Below, piece by piece: positions 1-9,590 of a stretch of DNA of 64,000 nucleotides. The stretch's first letter is position 1, and each line of letters begins with the position of its first letter. The notes under the pieces are model-generated. The model did no database searches. It saw only the letters and a program-made list of their open reading frames with translations, and was not told the DNA's origin. The position numbers were made by a program, and so were the translations under genes. Source of the stretch: Oceanobacillus timonensis (GTDB lineage Bacteria > Bacillota > Bacilli > Bacillales > Amphibacillaceae); assembly GCF_900166635.1 (NCBI RefSeq), contig NZ_LT800497.1, forward strand, positions 844,303 through 908,302, given 5' to 3'.

Positions 1-126
1 TCGTTTGGAAGGTAATTTTTCATTTGCCGGTATTTTATGTGCTAATATACTTTTTTTCAATTCATGATAGATTTGTTGATATATATGGGCTGATTTATCG
101 TTTTTGTCGATGTTAAAAAAAATCAT
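1..126 (-). CDS. gabR: GabR-like MocR-family regulator, N-terminus only (runs off window start)
   Basis: The minus-strand reading frame starts at ATG 126 behind an AAAGGATG ribosome binding site and stays open to base 1, giving the first 42 residues. They fit the start of a GntR winged helix (YQQIYHELKKSIL, then IPANEKLPSKR), the form seen in MocR/GabR regulators that carry a C-terminal aminotransferase-like domain. The product would be a PLP/GABA-responsive DNA-binding protein. It stands divergent from gabT-gabD, the same arrangement as Bacillus subtilis gabR-gabTD, which is the main reason for the GabR name. The large aminotransferase-like domain lies outside the window, so MocR family membership is inferred from the wHTH and context. 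Confidence 0.8.
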   Translation of the reverse strand, partial: MIFFNIDKNDKSAHIYQQIYHELKKSILAHKIPANEKLPSKR

Positions 127-142
127 TTTCTATCACATCCTT

Positions 143-188
143 TTCTGGTTCCATAATTATTAGTATTCTGGTACTTTTCATTATACCA
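143..188. promoter_or_regulatory. Candidate GabR operator region
   Basis: The gabR-gabT intergenic region holds a direct repeat TTCTGGT at 143-149 and 166-172, and an ATACCA motif at 183-188 that pairs with TGGTA at 169-173. GabR of B. subtilis recognises two direct ATACCA repeats, so this is a plausible binding region, but only one exact copy is present. This is an inference from position and partial motif match. Confidence 0.3.
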
Positions 189-237
189 ATTTATTGTCAT
201 AATAATCTACATATTCTTGCAAAAGGAGGAGTGAATT

Positions 238-1536
238 ATGATAACGCTATCAACGGAGGATTTACAAAATAAACGGAACAAGTATGTACCGCGTGGTGTA
301 AGTAACGGCAATTTATTCATCGCTGATCATGCGTCCAGTGCAACGATTACTGATTTAGATTATAATGATTGGATTGATTTTGCTGGGGCGATTGGTGTTT
401 TGAATGTTGGTCACAGTCATCCCAAAGTGACGGAAGCAGTTCAGAAGCAAGTGGAAAAGTTTTTGCATCCTGGATTTAATGTGATGATGTATGAGGGATA
501 TATTAATTTGGCTGAAAAGCTATGCCGGATAACGCCAGGTCATTTTGAAAAGCAAACGATTTTATTAAATTCTGGAGCAGAAGCAGTGGAGAATGCAATC
601 AAAGCTTCTCGTAAATATACTGGCAGGCAAGCAGTGGTTTCTTTTGTTCGTGGTTTTCATGGTAGAACAAATATGACGATGAGCATGACTAGTAAAGTGA
701 AACCTTATAAATTTGGATTTGGACCATTCGCTCCCGAAGTATATCAAGCGCCATTTCCATATCTTTATCATAAACCGGAGGAATTATTAGAGGAAGCTTA
801 CCTAAATCAATCGATTGAGCAATTCAAAGAATTTTTCACAGCAACTGTAGCTCCGGAAAATGTAGCATGTGTAGTTATGGAACCTGTTCAAGGCGAGGGA
901 GGATTTATTATTCCACCTAAAAAATTCGTGCAATTTGTAAGTGATTTCTGTAAAAAACATGGTATTGTTTTTGTAGCAGATGAGATTCAAACTGGATTTG
1001 GCCGAACGGGAAAATTATTTGGAATCGAGCATTTTGATGTTGTTCCGGATCTAATGACTGTTTCAAAATCGTTAGCAGCTGGATTGCCTTTAAGTGGCGT
1101 GGTTGGTAAAAAGGAAATATTAAATGCTGCCTCTCCGGGAGAATTAGGCGGAACCTTCGCTGGAAATCCAGTAGCATGTGCTGCTGCTTTAGCTGTTATT
1201 GATGTGATAGAGGAAGAAGAGTTAGTCGCAAAATCAGAAGTACTGGGTCAAAATATAGAAGATAAATTAACAGAATTAGCTGATAAACATGAATGTATTG
1301 GTGATATCCGTCGTTTAGGAGCTATGGTTGCTATAGAAATTGTTGAGAATCGAGTGAATAAGTTTCCAAACAAAGCAAGGACAGCTGCTATAACAAATTA
1401 TGCAAATGAAAATGGCCTCTTGTTATTATCTGCAGGCTTAAACGGAAATGTTATTCGTTTTTTGGCCCCGTTAGTCATTACAGATACGGAATTAGAAAAA
1501 GGACTATTGATATTGGAAGAAGCATTTGAATCGTAA
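238..1536 (+). CDS. gabT: 4-aminobutyrate aminotransferase
   Basis: Class III PLP aminotransferase of 432 residues, close to the 436 of B. subtilis GabT. It would transfer the amino group of GABA to 2-oxoglutarate (or pyruvate), giving succinate semialdehyde in the cytoplasm. Visible motifs are the phosphate-binding NSGAEAVENA (111-120), the GFHGRT segment near 139-144, the cofactor Asp in ADEIQTGFGRTG (D248), and the Schiff-base Lys in VSKSL (K277). The start ATG follows a strong AAAGGAGGAG site. gabD begins 38 bases downstream on the same strand, so the two form an operon that makes succinate from GABA. The divergent gabR N-terminus supports GABA over other omega-amino acids, but substrate choice cannot be read from sequence alone. 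Confidence 0.88.
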   Translation: MITLSTEDLQNKRNKYVPRGVSNGNLFIADHASSATITDLDYNDWIDFAGAIGVLNVGHSHPKVTEAVQKQVEKFLHPGFNVMMYEGYINLAEKLCRITPGHFEKQTILLNSGAEAVENAIKASRKYTGRQAVVSFVRGFHGRTNMTMSMTSKVKPYKFGFGPFAPEVYQAPFPYLYHKPEELLEEAYLNQSIEQFKEFFTATVAPENVACVVMEPVQGEGGFIIPPKKFVQFVSDFCKKHGIVFVADEIQTGFGRTGKLFGIEHFDVVPDLMTVSKSLAAGLPLSGVVGKKEILNAASPGELGGTFAGNPVACAAALAVIDVIEEEELVAKSEVLGQNIEDKLTELADKHECIGDIRRLGAMVAIEIVENRVNKFPNKARTAAITNYANENGLLLLSAGLNGNVIRFLAPLVITDTELEKGLLILEEAFES

Positions 1537-1574
1537 GGAAAACAATAGTTCATTTATAAAGGAGAGGCAAAACG

Positions 1575-2966
1575 ATGACGGAATTGATTCAAGTAAAAAA
1601 TCCTGCAACAGGTGAGGTCATCCAAGAAGTTAAGATTGATACTGAAAAAGAGATTTATGAAGCTTTAAAGCGGGGGAATAATTATTTCCAAGAATGGCGA
1701 AATGTGAATGCGTATGAGCGCTCACGATTGTTAAAATCTTGGTCTCAAAAGATACATGATAATAAGGAGAAAATTGCAGAAGTGATGACACTGGAAAGTG
1801 GGAAGCCACTACAGGAATCATTGGGTGAAGTCAACTATGCTACCAGCTATATTGATTGGTATGCAGAAGAAGCAAAACGTCTATATGGACGTACTATTCC
1901 AGCTGCTTCTGAAACAAAACGAATCATTGTCAGTAAGCAGCCAGTGGGACTTGTTGCGGCGATTACACCTTGGAATTTCCCGGCAGCGATGATGACGAGA
2001 AAGGCAGCACCAGCTTTAGCTGCAGGATGTACATTTATCGTTAAACCAGCAGAAGAAACGCCACTAACAACGATGAAATTGGTTGAACTTGCTCATGAAA
2101 TTGGGATTCCTGAGAATGCAGTACAAGTAATAAATGGAAGAGGAAGTGAAGTTGGACCGCTATTTACCGAGAGTGATTTTGTTCGTAAGATTACATTTAC
2201 CGGTTCGACTCCTGTTGGAAAATCATTAATCAAAAATAGTGCTGATACCGTTAAGCATGTATCGATGGAATTAGGAGGCCATGCCCCCTTAATTGTAGCA
2301 GAAGATGCAGAAATAGACGTTGCCGTAGATCAGACAATCGCTTCGAAATTCAGAAATGCCGGCCAGACCTGTATATGTGCTAATCGTGTGATTGTTCATG
2401 ACAGTATTACCGAAGAATTTGTTGGGAAATTAACTGAAAAGATAAATAAATTAAAAGTGGGCAATGGATTAAAGAAAGATACACAGGTAGGCCCAGTCAT
2501 TAATGAAAAAGGATACGATAAAATTGTTTCCCAAATCAATGATGCTATCGATCAAGGTGCGGAGGTTCTTTGTGGAAATCGATATGACGCAGATAAGGAA
2601 CAAGGTTATTTCTTCGTACATCCAACCGTATTACAACATGTGGATTTGGATATGAAGATTATGCACGAAGAGACGTTTGGTCCAGTAATTCCCATTACAT
2701 TATTTCATGATATTGATCAAGCGATAGAGATTGCAAATAATACACCCTTTGGCTTAGCGGCATATTTCTTTACGGATAATTATAAGATCGGCACTTATTT
2801 ACACGACCATTTAGACTTTGGTGTTATTGGATGGAATGATGGAGCCCCGTCTGCTGCTCAAGCTCCTTTTGGAGGAATGAAGGAAAGCGGTCTTGGACGA
2901 GAAGGTGGTGTTGAGGGAATCGAGCCTTATTTGGAGACGAAGTATTTGTCAGTTGGAGGTTTGTAG
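1575..2966 (+). CDS. gabD: Succinate-semialdehyde dehydrogenase
   Basis: NAD(P)-dependent aldehyde dehydrogenase of 463 residues (B. subtilis GabD is 462). It oxidises succinate semialdehyde from GabT to succinate. The Rossmann segment ITPWNFP (130-136), the general-base Glu in MELGGHAP (E232), and the nucleophile in [11 protein letters not shown] (C266, with the second Cys at 268 typical of redox-sensitive SSADHs) are all present. The start ATG follows AAAGGAGAGG. It sits directly behind gabT. No terminator is obvious before the next gene at 3061, although the roughly 90-base AT-rich gap could hold a separate promoter. Confidence 0.88.
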   Translation: MTELIQVKNPATGEVIQEVKIDTEKEIYEALKRGNNYFQEWRNVNAYERSRLLKSWSQKIHDNKEKIAEVMTLESGKPLQESLGEVNYATSYIDWYAEEAKRLYGRTIPAASETKRIIVSKQPVGLVAAITPWNFPAAMMTRKAAPALAAGCTFIVKPAEETPLTTMKLVELAHEIGIPENAVQVINGRGSEVGPLFTESDFVRKITFTGSTPVGKSLIKNSADTVKHVSMELGGHAPLIVAEDAEIDVAVDQTIASKFRNAGQTCICANRVIVHDSITEEFVGKLTEKINKLKVGNGLKKDTQVGPVINEKGYDKIVSQINDAIDQGAEVLCGNRYDADKEQGYFFVHPTVLQHVDLDMKIMHEETFGPVIPITLFHDIDQAIEIANNTPFGLAAYFFTDNYKIGTYLHDHLDFGVIGWNDGAPSAAQAPFGGMKESGLGREGGVEGIEPYLETKYLSVGGL

Positions 2967-3060
2967 TAAATATTAATCTGGTAAGGTATTTTATATTTAA
3001 ATTAGCAACAATGTATAGATAAAAAAATTATATTTTTTTGGATTACAAGGAGGAGAAATA

Positions 3061-4704
3061 ATGAAAAAAGATTTTTTATTATTCTATGGTGGAACTATTT
3101 TGACTATGAATGAAAAAGAAGAAGTAGAAGCCTGCGCTGTCAGAGAAAATAAAATTATATATGCAGGTACGCTTGAAGAATGTAAAAACTTATTAAGTGG
3201 AGAAGAAGTAAGTGAGGTTAATTTGGAAGGACAATGTCTTTTACCAGGATTCATTGATCCACATGCTCATCTTATGATGTATGGGATGTCTTATTCTTGG
3301 ATAGATATAAGTTACCCCAAGGTACAAAGTATTAGTGATTTAATTGATATATTATCTAAGCATAAGGAAAATGTATCTGAAGAAGGTATGATCCGTGGAT
3401 TTGGATTTGACCAAAGAAACTTAAAAGAAAAGCGTTACCCAACCGCAGCTGAATTAGACAAGGTAGCTACTGATCGCCCTGTACAAATTATGCATGTTAG
3501 TGGACACTGTAACGTTTTAAATCATTATTTTCTTGATTTATTAGGTATTGATAAAAATACGGAAGATCCTGAAGGCGGTGTACTTGGAAGAGATGCCAAT
3601 GGAGAACTTAACGGGCAATTATATGATAGTGCAAATGATTATATAGCCAAACAATCTGGGGTTATTATAGGAGAACATGGTCCTAATATTCATATGCCTG
3701 ATTCAGATGATAATTTGCAAAATTTAATATCGGTTGCTCAAGAGCAATTTTTAGCTTCTGGTATAACTGCAATAAATGATCCACAAGTTACAAAACAAGA
3801 GATGAAATCGTACCAACAAGCTCAAGTTAATGGATTGTTAAAATTGAGAGTAAAGATGTCATTTTTGTCAAATTATTTGAATGATGTCATTAAACTTGGC
3901 TTAAAGCAGAATTTTGGCGATGATCAATTATCGCTAGGGCCGATCAAATTGTATGCTGATGGTTCATTAAATTCTGGGACAGCTTATCTATCAACTGAAT
4001 TTAGAGATAGCAGTCGAAATAAGGGTTATCTTTTCCATGAACCTGAGGAATTTCAAGAGTTATTAGTTAAAGCCCATGTCAATGGATTTCAGACTTTAAC
4101 ACATGCACAAGGAGACGGCGCTATTCAATTGGTTATTGATTCCGTTAAAGAGGCGCAAAGTCAATGCCCAAAAGAAGATATACGACACAGAATTGAACAT
4201 TGTGGTTTACCTTCTACAATACAAATTAATGACATTGCTGAAATGAAACTTTGGCCAGTACCACAACCTCAGCATGTCTATCAATTTGGTAATGGTGTCG
4301 TGCATGCAGTCGGTGATTATGGTGAAAACTATTCTCCTTATGGTTGGTTTAAGAAAAACAATATTCCTATAGTGCTTTCATCTGATGCACCTGTTGCTCC
4401 TCCACACCCCTTACTTGCTATATATGCTGCTGTGACTCGTTCTACGGTTCAGGGTAACGTAGTTGGACCAGATCATAAAATAACCTTAAATGAGGCTTTG
4501 CAAGGGTATACAATCGAGGCGGCAAAAGCCATGCATCAGGAAAGTTTAATCGGTTCTATTGAAGAAGGTAAATTAGCTGATTTAGTCGTATTAGCAGAAA
4601 ACCCATATAACGTACCTATTGAAAAAATAAAAGATATACAAATAAGTGAAACATGGATAAGTGGAAAAAAAGTTTTCCAAAATACTGAATTTGTTAATGT
4701 TTAA
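3061..4704 (+). CDS. YtcJ-type amidohydrolase
   Basis: Metal-dependent amidohydrolase of the Amidohydro_3/YtcJ group, 547 residues, cytoplasmic. The N-terminal metal pair is in LPGFIDPHAHL (H68, H70), a third His lies in LTHAQGDGA, and the C-terminal catalytic Asp is in VLSSDAPVAPPHP. The C-terminal beta-sandwich closes with a typical ADLVVLAENPY strand. Members of this group hydrolyse N-acyl or cyclic amide bonds and many have no known substrate. The start ATG follows AAGGAGGAG. The M20 hydrolase starts 27 bases after its stop, and a BCCT carrier follows, so the three probably act on one imported compound. No specific substrate is assigned. Confidence 0.75.
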   Translation: MKKDFLLFYGGTILTMNEKEEVEACAVRENKIIYAGTLEECKNLLSGEEVSEVNLEGQCLLPGFIDPHAHLMMYGMSYSWIDISYPKVQSISDLIDILSKHKENVSEEGMIRGFGFDQRNLKEKRYPTAAELDKVATDRPVQIMHVSGHCNVLNHYFLDLLGIDKNTEDPEGGVLGRDANGELNGQLYDSANDYIAKQSGVIIGEHGPNIHMPDSDDNLQNLISVAQEQFLASGITAINDPQVTKQEMKSYQQAQVNGLLKLRVKMSFLSNYLNDVIKLGLKQNFGDDQLSLGPIKLYADGSLNSGTAYLSTEFRDSSRNKGYLFHEPEEFQELLVKAHVNGFQTLTHAQGDGAIQLVIDSVKEAQSQCPKEDIRHRIEHCGLPSTIQINDIAEMKLWPVPQPQHVYQFGNGVVHAVGDYGENYSPYGWFKKNNIPIVLSSDAPVAPPHPLLAIYAAVTRSTVQGNVVGPDHKITLNEALQGYTIEAAKAMHQESLIGSIEEGKLADLVVLAENPYNVPIEKIKDIQISETWISGKKVFQNTEFVNV

Positions 4705-4730
4705 ACTATAGATAAAATGAGGTGTATATA

Positions 4731-6314
4731 ATGGTCTCTCAAGAAAAGCAATCTGTTAAGGATTGGGTAACAAATAATAAGAAGAAACTATCTGATTGGA
4801 ACCAGATTATTTGGGATTATGGTGAAACTGCTTGGAGAGAATATAAATCTTCTGCATGGTATGTAAATCAGCTAAAAGAAGAAGGGTTCAATGTAGAGGA
4901 AGGAAGTGGAGGCATGCCTACTGCTTTTTGTGCTACATGGGAAAATGGAGATGGACCGGTAATTGGAGGATATGCAGAATATGATGCTGTACCAGGAAAT
5001 TGTCAGTCAGCTAGTACAGAAGAACAGCCAAGAAAAGGGTTAAGTAAATATGCAGGGGGACACACTGACCCCCATTCTGCACTAGGTATAGGATCCCTTG
5101 GTGGTTTTTTAGCAGCAAAAGAAGTGATGGAGAAATACAATATAAAAGGTAAATTAAAATTTTTTGGCGAACCTGCAGAGAAATTGAGAGGTTCGAAACC
5201 TATCCATGCTGCAAAAGGATATTATGATGATCTTGATGGAGCAATTAGCTTTCATCCGTTTTACATGCTTCCTCTATGTAATACAACTCGTTGGGACACT
5301 CATTGTGCTGTTGCTTTTTCTGTTATGTATACGTTTACATGTGATGAGCCGGAAACATGGTTTTCTTCGGGTGATGGTTCACCAATACCTGCATCACATG
5401 CTGATGCTCGAGCGCCTGGAGCTACAGATGCTGTAGTTAATATGTATAGTCTATCAAAAATGTATCGAGAACATATGTTATCAAACAACATGGGTTGGTC
5501 GATGAATGAAACTATCTTGAATACTGGACAAGCCACAGCAGATAATATTCCTGGCGAAATGTCGCAAATTTATTATTTTATTCGTGTACCTAACGTGGAA
5601 ATGGCGAAAAACGTTGTCAAAGTACTAGATCAAAATGCTAAAAGTGCTTCACTAGCTGCTCACTGTAATTGGGAACGGAATTGGATTACAAAGTCAAGAA
5701 CAGGATTGGCTAATCACACAATGGCAGAAGTAACATATGAAAATTTACAAATAGTTGGAGCTCCTCAGTTTGGTGAAAAAGCAATAAAAACAGCACAAAA
5801 TATTCAAAAAAATCTTGGTTTAGAGGCAATGGATGATCCGTTCTTAGATGAAATTGAGGAATTAATTTCTCCTCAAGAAGCAGAAAGAAAAATGCGTACA
5901 ATACTACCATATTGGCAGGAGCATTTTACATCAGATGATTACACAGAATATTGTTGGCATGCTCCAACTGTTCGACTTTATATAGGAAGGCCTGCTCTAA
6001 AATCTCCGGTATCTGGATTTAACTATCCGACTTGGGTTATGAACGCGTTGGGTGGTATTCCTGAATGTATTGATCCAATGATTATGACTGCATCTAAGAC
6101 AGTTGGAATGACAATTATTGACTTATTAACAAAACCAGAACTACTTAAAAAAGCAAAAGATGAATTTAATAATCGTACAGGGGGCGGTATAGGAGGGACA
6201 GATTGGGAAGCACCACTTTGTGATTATGAACCACCAATTCATTTTCGCTGGCCAGAGTATATAACAACAGAAAGAGGTAAAGATCATTGGGTTATCCCGT
6301 CTAGAGAAAATTAA
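4731..6314 (+). CDS. M20 amidohydrolase, AbgB-like
   Basis: Zinc-type M20D hydrolase of 527 residues resembling AbgB, the B subunit of p-aminobenzoyl-glutamate hydrolase. Motifs are GYAEYDAVPG, GGHTDPHSALG (in place of the usual GHGCGH metal loop), GEPAEKLRGSK, and SFHPF. The loop has Asp where AbgB has the metal-binding Cys, so metal binding may differ. I chose ATG 4731 because the ribosome binding site ATGAGGTG (4717-4724) covers the upstream GTG at 4722. The protein is about 45 residues longer than AbgB. It lies between a YtcJ amidohydrolase and a BCCT carrier. Likely role: cleaving an amide-linked amino acid conjugate delivered by that carrier. Confidence 0.7.
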   Translation: MVSQEKQSVKDWVTNNKKKLSDWNQIIWDYGETAWREYKSSAWYVNQLKEEGFNVEEGSGGMPTAFCATWENGDGPVIGGYAEYDAVPGNCQSASTEEQPRKGLSKYAGGHTDPHSALGIGSLGGFLAAKEVMEKYNIKGKLKFFGEPAEKLRGSKPIHAAKGYYDDLDGAISFHPFYMLPLCNTTRWDTHCAVAFSVMYTFTCDEPETWFSSGDGSPIPASHADARAPGATDAVVNMYSLSKMYREHMLSNNMGWSMNETILNTGQATADNIPGEMSQIYYFIRVPNVEMAKNVVKVLDQNAKSASLAAHCNWERNWITKSRTGLANHTMAEVTYENLQIVGAPQFGEKAIKTAQNIQKNLGLEAMDDPFLDEIEELISPQEAERKMRTILPYWQEHFTSDDYTEYCWHAPTVRLYIGRPALKSPVSGFNYPTWVMNALGGIPECIDPMIMTASKTVGMTIIDLLTKPELLKKAKDEFNNRTGGGIGGTDWEAPLCDYEPPIHFRWPEYITTERGKDHWVIPSREN

Positions 6315-6342
6315 TAATTACTAAGGCAAAGTGGGAGGATTT

Positions 6343-7920
6343 ATGCGAAAAAATATAGTAGTAATAGTATCGCTTATCGTTACCTTTATATTTGTTGTTT
6401 TGGGAATTTTTGTTCCAAATACATTAGGACAGATTTCTGAATACGTTCTTTATACTTTTATAAGTGAAAACTTTGGATGGTATTATATGCTCGTTGCCTT
6501 TTCATTTGTATCAATCTGTCTGTATGTTGCCTTTTCGAAATATGGGAAAATCAGGTTAGGTAAAGACACGGATAAACCTGAGTTTAGTAGATTTACTTGG
6601 ATTGCCATGTTATATAGTTCGGGCCTTGCCATAAGCTTATTCTTTTGGGGAGTTGCAGAACCTGTATTAATGTACATTGAACCGCCTTTTGGTTCGGGTC
6701 AGACAAAGGAATCTGCTGAAACAGCTATGCGATATACTTTTTTTCATTGGGGTTTGCATAGTTGGGGAACATATACAATTATAGGATTATTAATGGCATA
6801 TTTTCAATATAGAAAGAATAATCCACCTTTAATAAACCATGCATTATACCCCTTGCTAGGAGAAAAAATTTACGGATGGATAGGGAAATTTATTAATATT
6901 GTTGCTATTTTTGCTATTTTTGCTATAATTAGTGGGATAACGACTTCTCTTGGTCTGGGAGCCACACAAATAGGGGCTGGTTTTGATTATGTGTTAGGTA
7001 TAAATAATTCACCATTGAATCAAACTATTCTCATCTTAAGTTTAACTGTTATGTTTATCATCTCTGCGAGTACAGGTATTCAAAGAGGTATAAAGTGGCT
7101 ATCAAACATCAACATAATTATTGCTTTAGCAATCATGATGTTAATTTTTGTATTAGGACCAACAAGAAACATAATGGAAACTTTTGTGAATTCTACAGGT
7201 GATTATATAGAGAATTTCATAGGTATGAGTTTTCATTTAGAACCTTTTCTTAACGATTATACATGGCAAGGAGGTTGGGATTTCTTCTACTGGGGATGGG
7301 CAATTAGCTTTGGTGTTTTTGTTGGTATTTTTATTGCTAGAATATCCAAAGGAAGAACCATAAGAGAATTTATTATTGGTGCGATGCTTATTCCAACATT
7401 AGCGACTACTATTTGGTATTCTACTTTTGGAGGGAGCGCCCTTTACAATATCATTAACTTAGGAAACAATGAATTAAGTAACCAAATTATGGAGAATATG
7501 GATACCGCTCTTTTTTACTTTTTAGAGCTTTTCCCTTTTAGTTCTATTATTATTGGGATGACGTTTGTTTCTTTAATCATATTTTTTGTAACGTCTGCGG
7601 ATTCTACAGTATATGTGTTAGGAATGTATAGTGAGGAAACCATGGAACCTTCTAATAAAAGTAAAATACTTTGGGGGATTGTAATTGCAGGAGTAGCTAT
7701 CGCTTTACTTTTCAGTGGAGGCTTAACGCCGTTGCAAACAATATCAGCTGCTGCTGGCTTACCGTTTTCTTTAATAATCTTAGCGATGTGTTTTTCATTT
7801 TTTAAATCCTTGAAAGAAGAAAAACTTGAAGGGAATCATAAAGAACAAGAAAACAATATGTCCTCCGATTCTGTGAGTAAAGATACAGAATCGGAAGAAA
7901 AAATATCGAAAAGTTCGTAA
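6343..7920 (+). CDS. BCCT-family transporter
   Basis: Integral membrane protein of 525 residues with about 12 membrane segments, of the betaine/choline/carnitine transporter family. The family markers are FFWGVAEPVLMYIEPP in the first third and the tryptophan-rich FYWGWAISFGVFVGIF followed by ARISKGRTIREF. The charged C-terminal tail (about 35 residues rich in Lys, Glu and Ser) resembles the regulatory tails of osmosensing carriers. ATG 6343 follows GGGAGGA; the in-frame GTG at 6331 overlaps that site. It ends the cassette begun by the two hydrolases, which argues for uptake of a catabolic substrate with a quaternary amine or similar group, not osmoprotection alone. Confidence 0.85.
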   Translation: MRKNIVVIVSLIVTFIFVVLGIFVPNTLGQISEYVLYTFISENFGWYYMLVAFSFVSICLYVAFSKYGKIRLGKDTDKPEFSRFTWIAMLYSSGLAISLFFWGVAEPVLMYIEPPFGSGQTKESAETAMRYTFFHWGLHSWGTYTIIGLLMAYFQYRKNNPPLINHALYPLLGEKIYGWIGKFINIVAIFAIFAIISGITTSLGLGATQIGAGFDYVLGINNSPLNQTILILSLTVMFIISASTGIQRGIKWLSNINIIIALAIMMLIFVLGPTRNIMETFVNSTGDYIENFIGMSFHLEPFLNDYTWQGGWDFFYWGWAISFGVFVGIFIARISKGRTIREFIIGAMLIPTLATTIWYSTFGGSALYNIINLGNNELSNQIMENMDTALFYFLELFPFSSIIIGMTFVSLIIFFVTSADSTVYVLGMYSEETMEPSNKSKILWGIVIAGVAIALLFSGGLTPLQTISAAAGLPFSLIILAMCFSFFKSLKEEKLEGNHKEQENNMSSDSVSKDTESEEKISKSS

Positions 7921-7944
7921 CACTTTTGATACTTCATAAATTCA

Positions 7945-8181
7945 GTGAAAACTATGCTGGAAGAAATATTGGTTGAGTGGGAAAAAGTGCTGCCAAGTAA
8001 TTTGGAAAAGCGTTTAACGATAGAAATGGGTTCTAAAGTTGGTTGGAGAGAGTATGCTGGAAGTGCTGGTTCTATTATGAGTATAGATACATTTGGAGCA
8101 TCTGGATCTGGAGAGCAAGTAATTAAAGAATTTGGATTTACTGTTGAGAACGTTGTTAAACTTTTTAAAGCGTTACTTTAA
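7945..8181 (+). pseudogene. Transketolase C-terminal fragment
   Basis: A 78-codon frame whose last 65 residues match the end of transketolase: LPSNLEKRLTIEMGS, GWREYAGSAG, IDTFGASGSGEQVIKEFGFT, ENVV. A full enzyme is about 660 residues, so only the final tenth is present, with no ribosome binding site before the GTG. The thiamine-diphosphate and pyrimidine domains are absent. The frame itself is intact up to a normal stop, which suggests a recent truncation or recombination scar. It lies just after the BCCT gene and before a convergent FadR-type regulator. Confidence 0.75.
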
Positions 8182-8310
8182 TAATATATGATAATGAGTA
8201 AAGTTATTAAGTTTTAGTAATGGAAGTGTTTGATGCAGTGATGCTACGTATTTTAGTTTCATTATAGTAGTTTCAAATAAAGGGTGGCATGTACTTTTTT
8301 CATTTAAGAA

Positions 8311-8366
8311 AAAGAAGGAGCTGTTACTAAATGTCTGATGTGCATTTTGGAGACAGTTCCTTCTTT
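8311..8366 (+). terminator. Hairpin terminator / member of dispersed hairpin repeat family
   Basis: Arms AAAGAAGGAGCTGT (8311-8324) and ACAGTTCCTTCTTT (8353-8366) pair with one G-U wobble, followed by TTT. The gap lies between convergent genes, so the hairpin can end both. Its 28-base loop shares sequence with a second copy at 46031-46090 (see repeat entries), so it is also a repeat. Confidence 0.65.
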
Positions 8367-8441
8367 TTGTATTGATTGGAAATTTTTAAATGTTGTTTAG
8401 GTTGTCTAATACAAAACTACTCTTTTTTGTGATATTGTTAC

Positions 8442-9134
8442 CTATTCAATCATTTCCTCATTGTTTTTTATCATCTGTTGCACCAACAGGATAGGATTAA
8501 AATCGACGTTGCCACGCAGCAATTCTAAATAATAATGATGGGTTTTTAATGTTCGCTCAATATTGCTTGTGTGCTTGAAATGAACCATATTTGGCTTGAT
8601 AATTTCATAAATGGTTTTTCCAATTTCTATAATAAATGGATTATTCGTTGCTTCCAGAACAGCATAATGGAATTCTAAATCAATATTGGCGAGTTCCTCA
8701 GGATCTAAATTTGGATTCATTCTTTTTACCTGGGAGTGATAAACATCTTCAATATTTTTGATATCGTTTTCTTCTGCGATGATCATGTTCATTAATAGTA
8801 CTTCAAAATGCTGGCGAAATTCTATAAGTTTTTCTATATCATTGCCATGCATAATTAAACTGAATATTAGTGGATTTAATGTGAACTGCGAGAGACTATT
8901 CGTTATAAACATACCTTCACCGCGTTTTATTTGTATGACACCAATAGCTTCCAGAATCTTTATTGATTCTCTGACAGGAGTTCTGCTCACTCCTAATTGT
9001 TCCATTAATTCCTTTTCGGTGGGTAATTTATCGCCTGGTTTTAATGAGCCGTTAAGAAGATTATCTTTTATAATTAATACAATTTCTGAGGATATGGTCC
9101 GGTTTAGGTTGATTTTTTCAAAAGATAAAGCCAT
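8442..9134 (-). CDS. FadR-subfamily GntR regulator
   Basis: Cytoplasmic DNA-binding regulator of 230 residues. An N-terminal winged helix (SSEIVLIIKDNLLNGSLKPGDKLPTE, then LGVSRTPVRESIKILEAIG) is followed by an all-helical FCD ligand domain with the acidic and His residues expected for metal-assisted ligand binding (for example FRQHFEVLLMNM and FHYAVLEATNNPF). ATG 9134 is chosen because AGGAG stands 7 bases before it, while the longer frame from 9158 has no such site. It is divergent from the yhdT-panF-amidase operon and probably controls it, with the pathway substrate or an intermediate as ligand. Confidence 0.88.
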   Translation of the reverse strand: MALSFEKINLNRTISSEIVLIIKDNLLNGSLKPGDKLPTEKELMEQLGVSRTPVRESIKILEAIGVIQIKRGEGMFITNSLSQFTLNPLIFSLIMHGNDIEKLIEFRQHFEVLLMNMIIAEENDIKNIEDVYHSQVKRMNPNLDPEELANIDLEFHYAVLEATNNPFIIEIGKTIYEIIKPNMVHFKHTSNIERTLKTHHYYLELLRGNVDFNPILLVQQMIKNNEEMIE

Positions 9135-9590
9135 TTTCTCAACTCCTAAAAGCCCCATCTACGATGAGCTTTATTATTATAATACATTTTTAATTTTTTG
9201 TTAAATAAAACTTTTCTGTTATTAACTATTTACAATTATTTATTATTTTGCTAGTCTATGTACAACATACTACATCGTACGTAATATGTAAATGCTTTAT
9301 ATACAAGCTTTTTTAACACGAAAATCATTGGGATTTAGTGTAATAATTGATTTCAGGAAATTAATTATCCAAATGAATGAAATCGCTGTCAATAAAATGT
9401 TTAATACTGAAAAATGTTTTTTGAATAAAGGAGTGATAAGCCCATGTCAATTGAATTGTTGGAATTTTAAATAAGTATGTTGCTTAAATGTAGTATCCGA
9501 ATTCAAGATGAGGAAGTCTGGGACCTTTCATAGGAAATTTATATTTGAATTCTTATTTTAATCATTTTCATTTACGAAAGGGGTATGAAT
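9135..9590. other. Intergenic control region between FadR-type gene and pantothenate operon
   Basis: This AT-rich stretch holds no convincing gene. A 60-codon frame at 9292-9474 lacks a ribosome binding site and looks random. The region carries the candidate operators listed separately at 9257-9290 and must contain the two divergent promoters, which I could not place with confidence. Confidence 0.6.
9257..9290. promoter_or_regulatory. Candidate twin FadR-type operators
   Basis: TATGTACAACATA (9257-9269) has inverted arms around a GT-N3-AC core, the core used by FadR-subfamily regulators. TACGTAATATGTA (9278-9290) is an imperfect second copy. Their centres are 21 bases apart, about two helical turns, so two dimers would sit on the same face of the DNA. 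The site lies between the divergent regulator and the operon. This is inference from pattern. Confidence 0.4.

Noticed and set aside
9292..9474. 60-codon plus frame before yhdT
   Set aside because: No ribosome binding site, no recognisable composition, and it lies over the candidate operator region.
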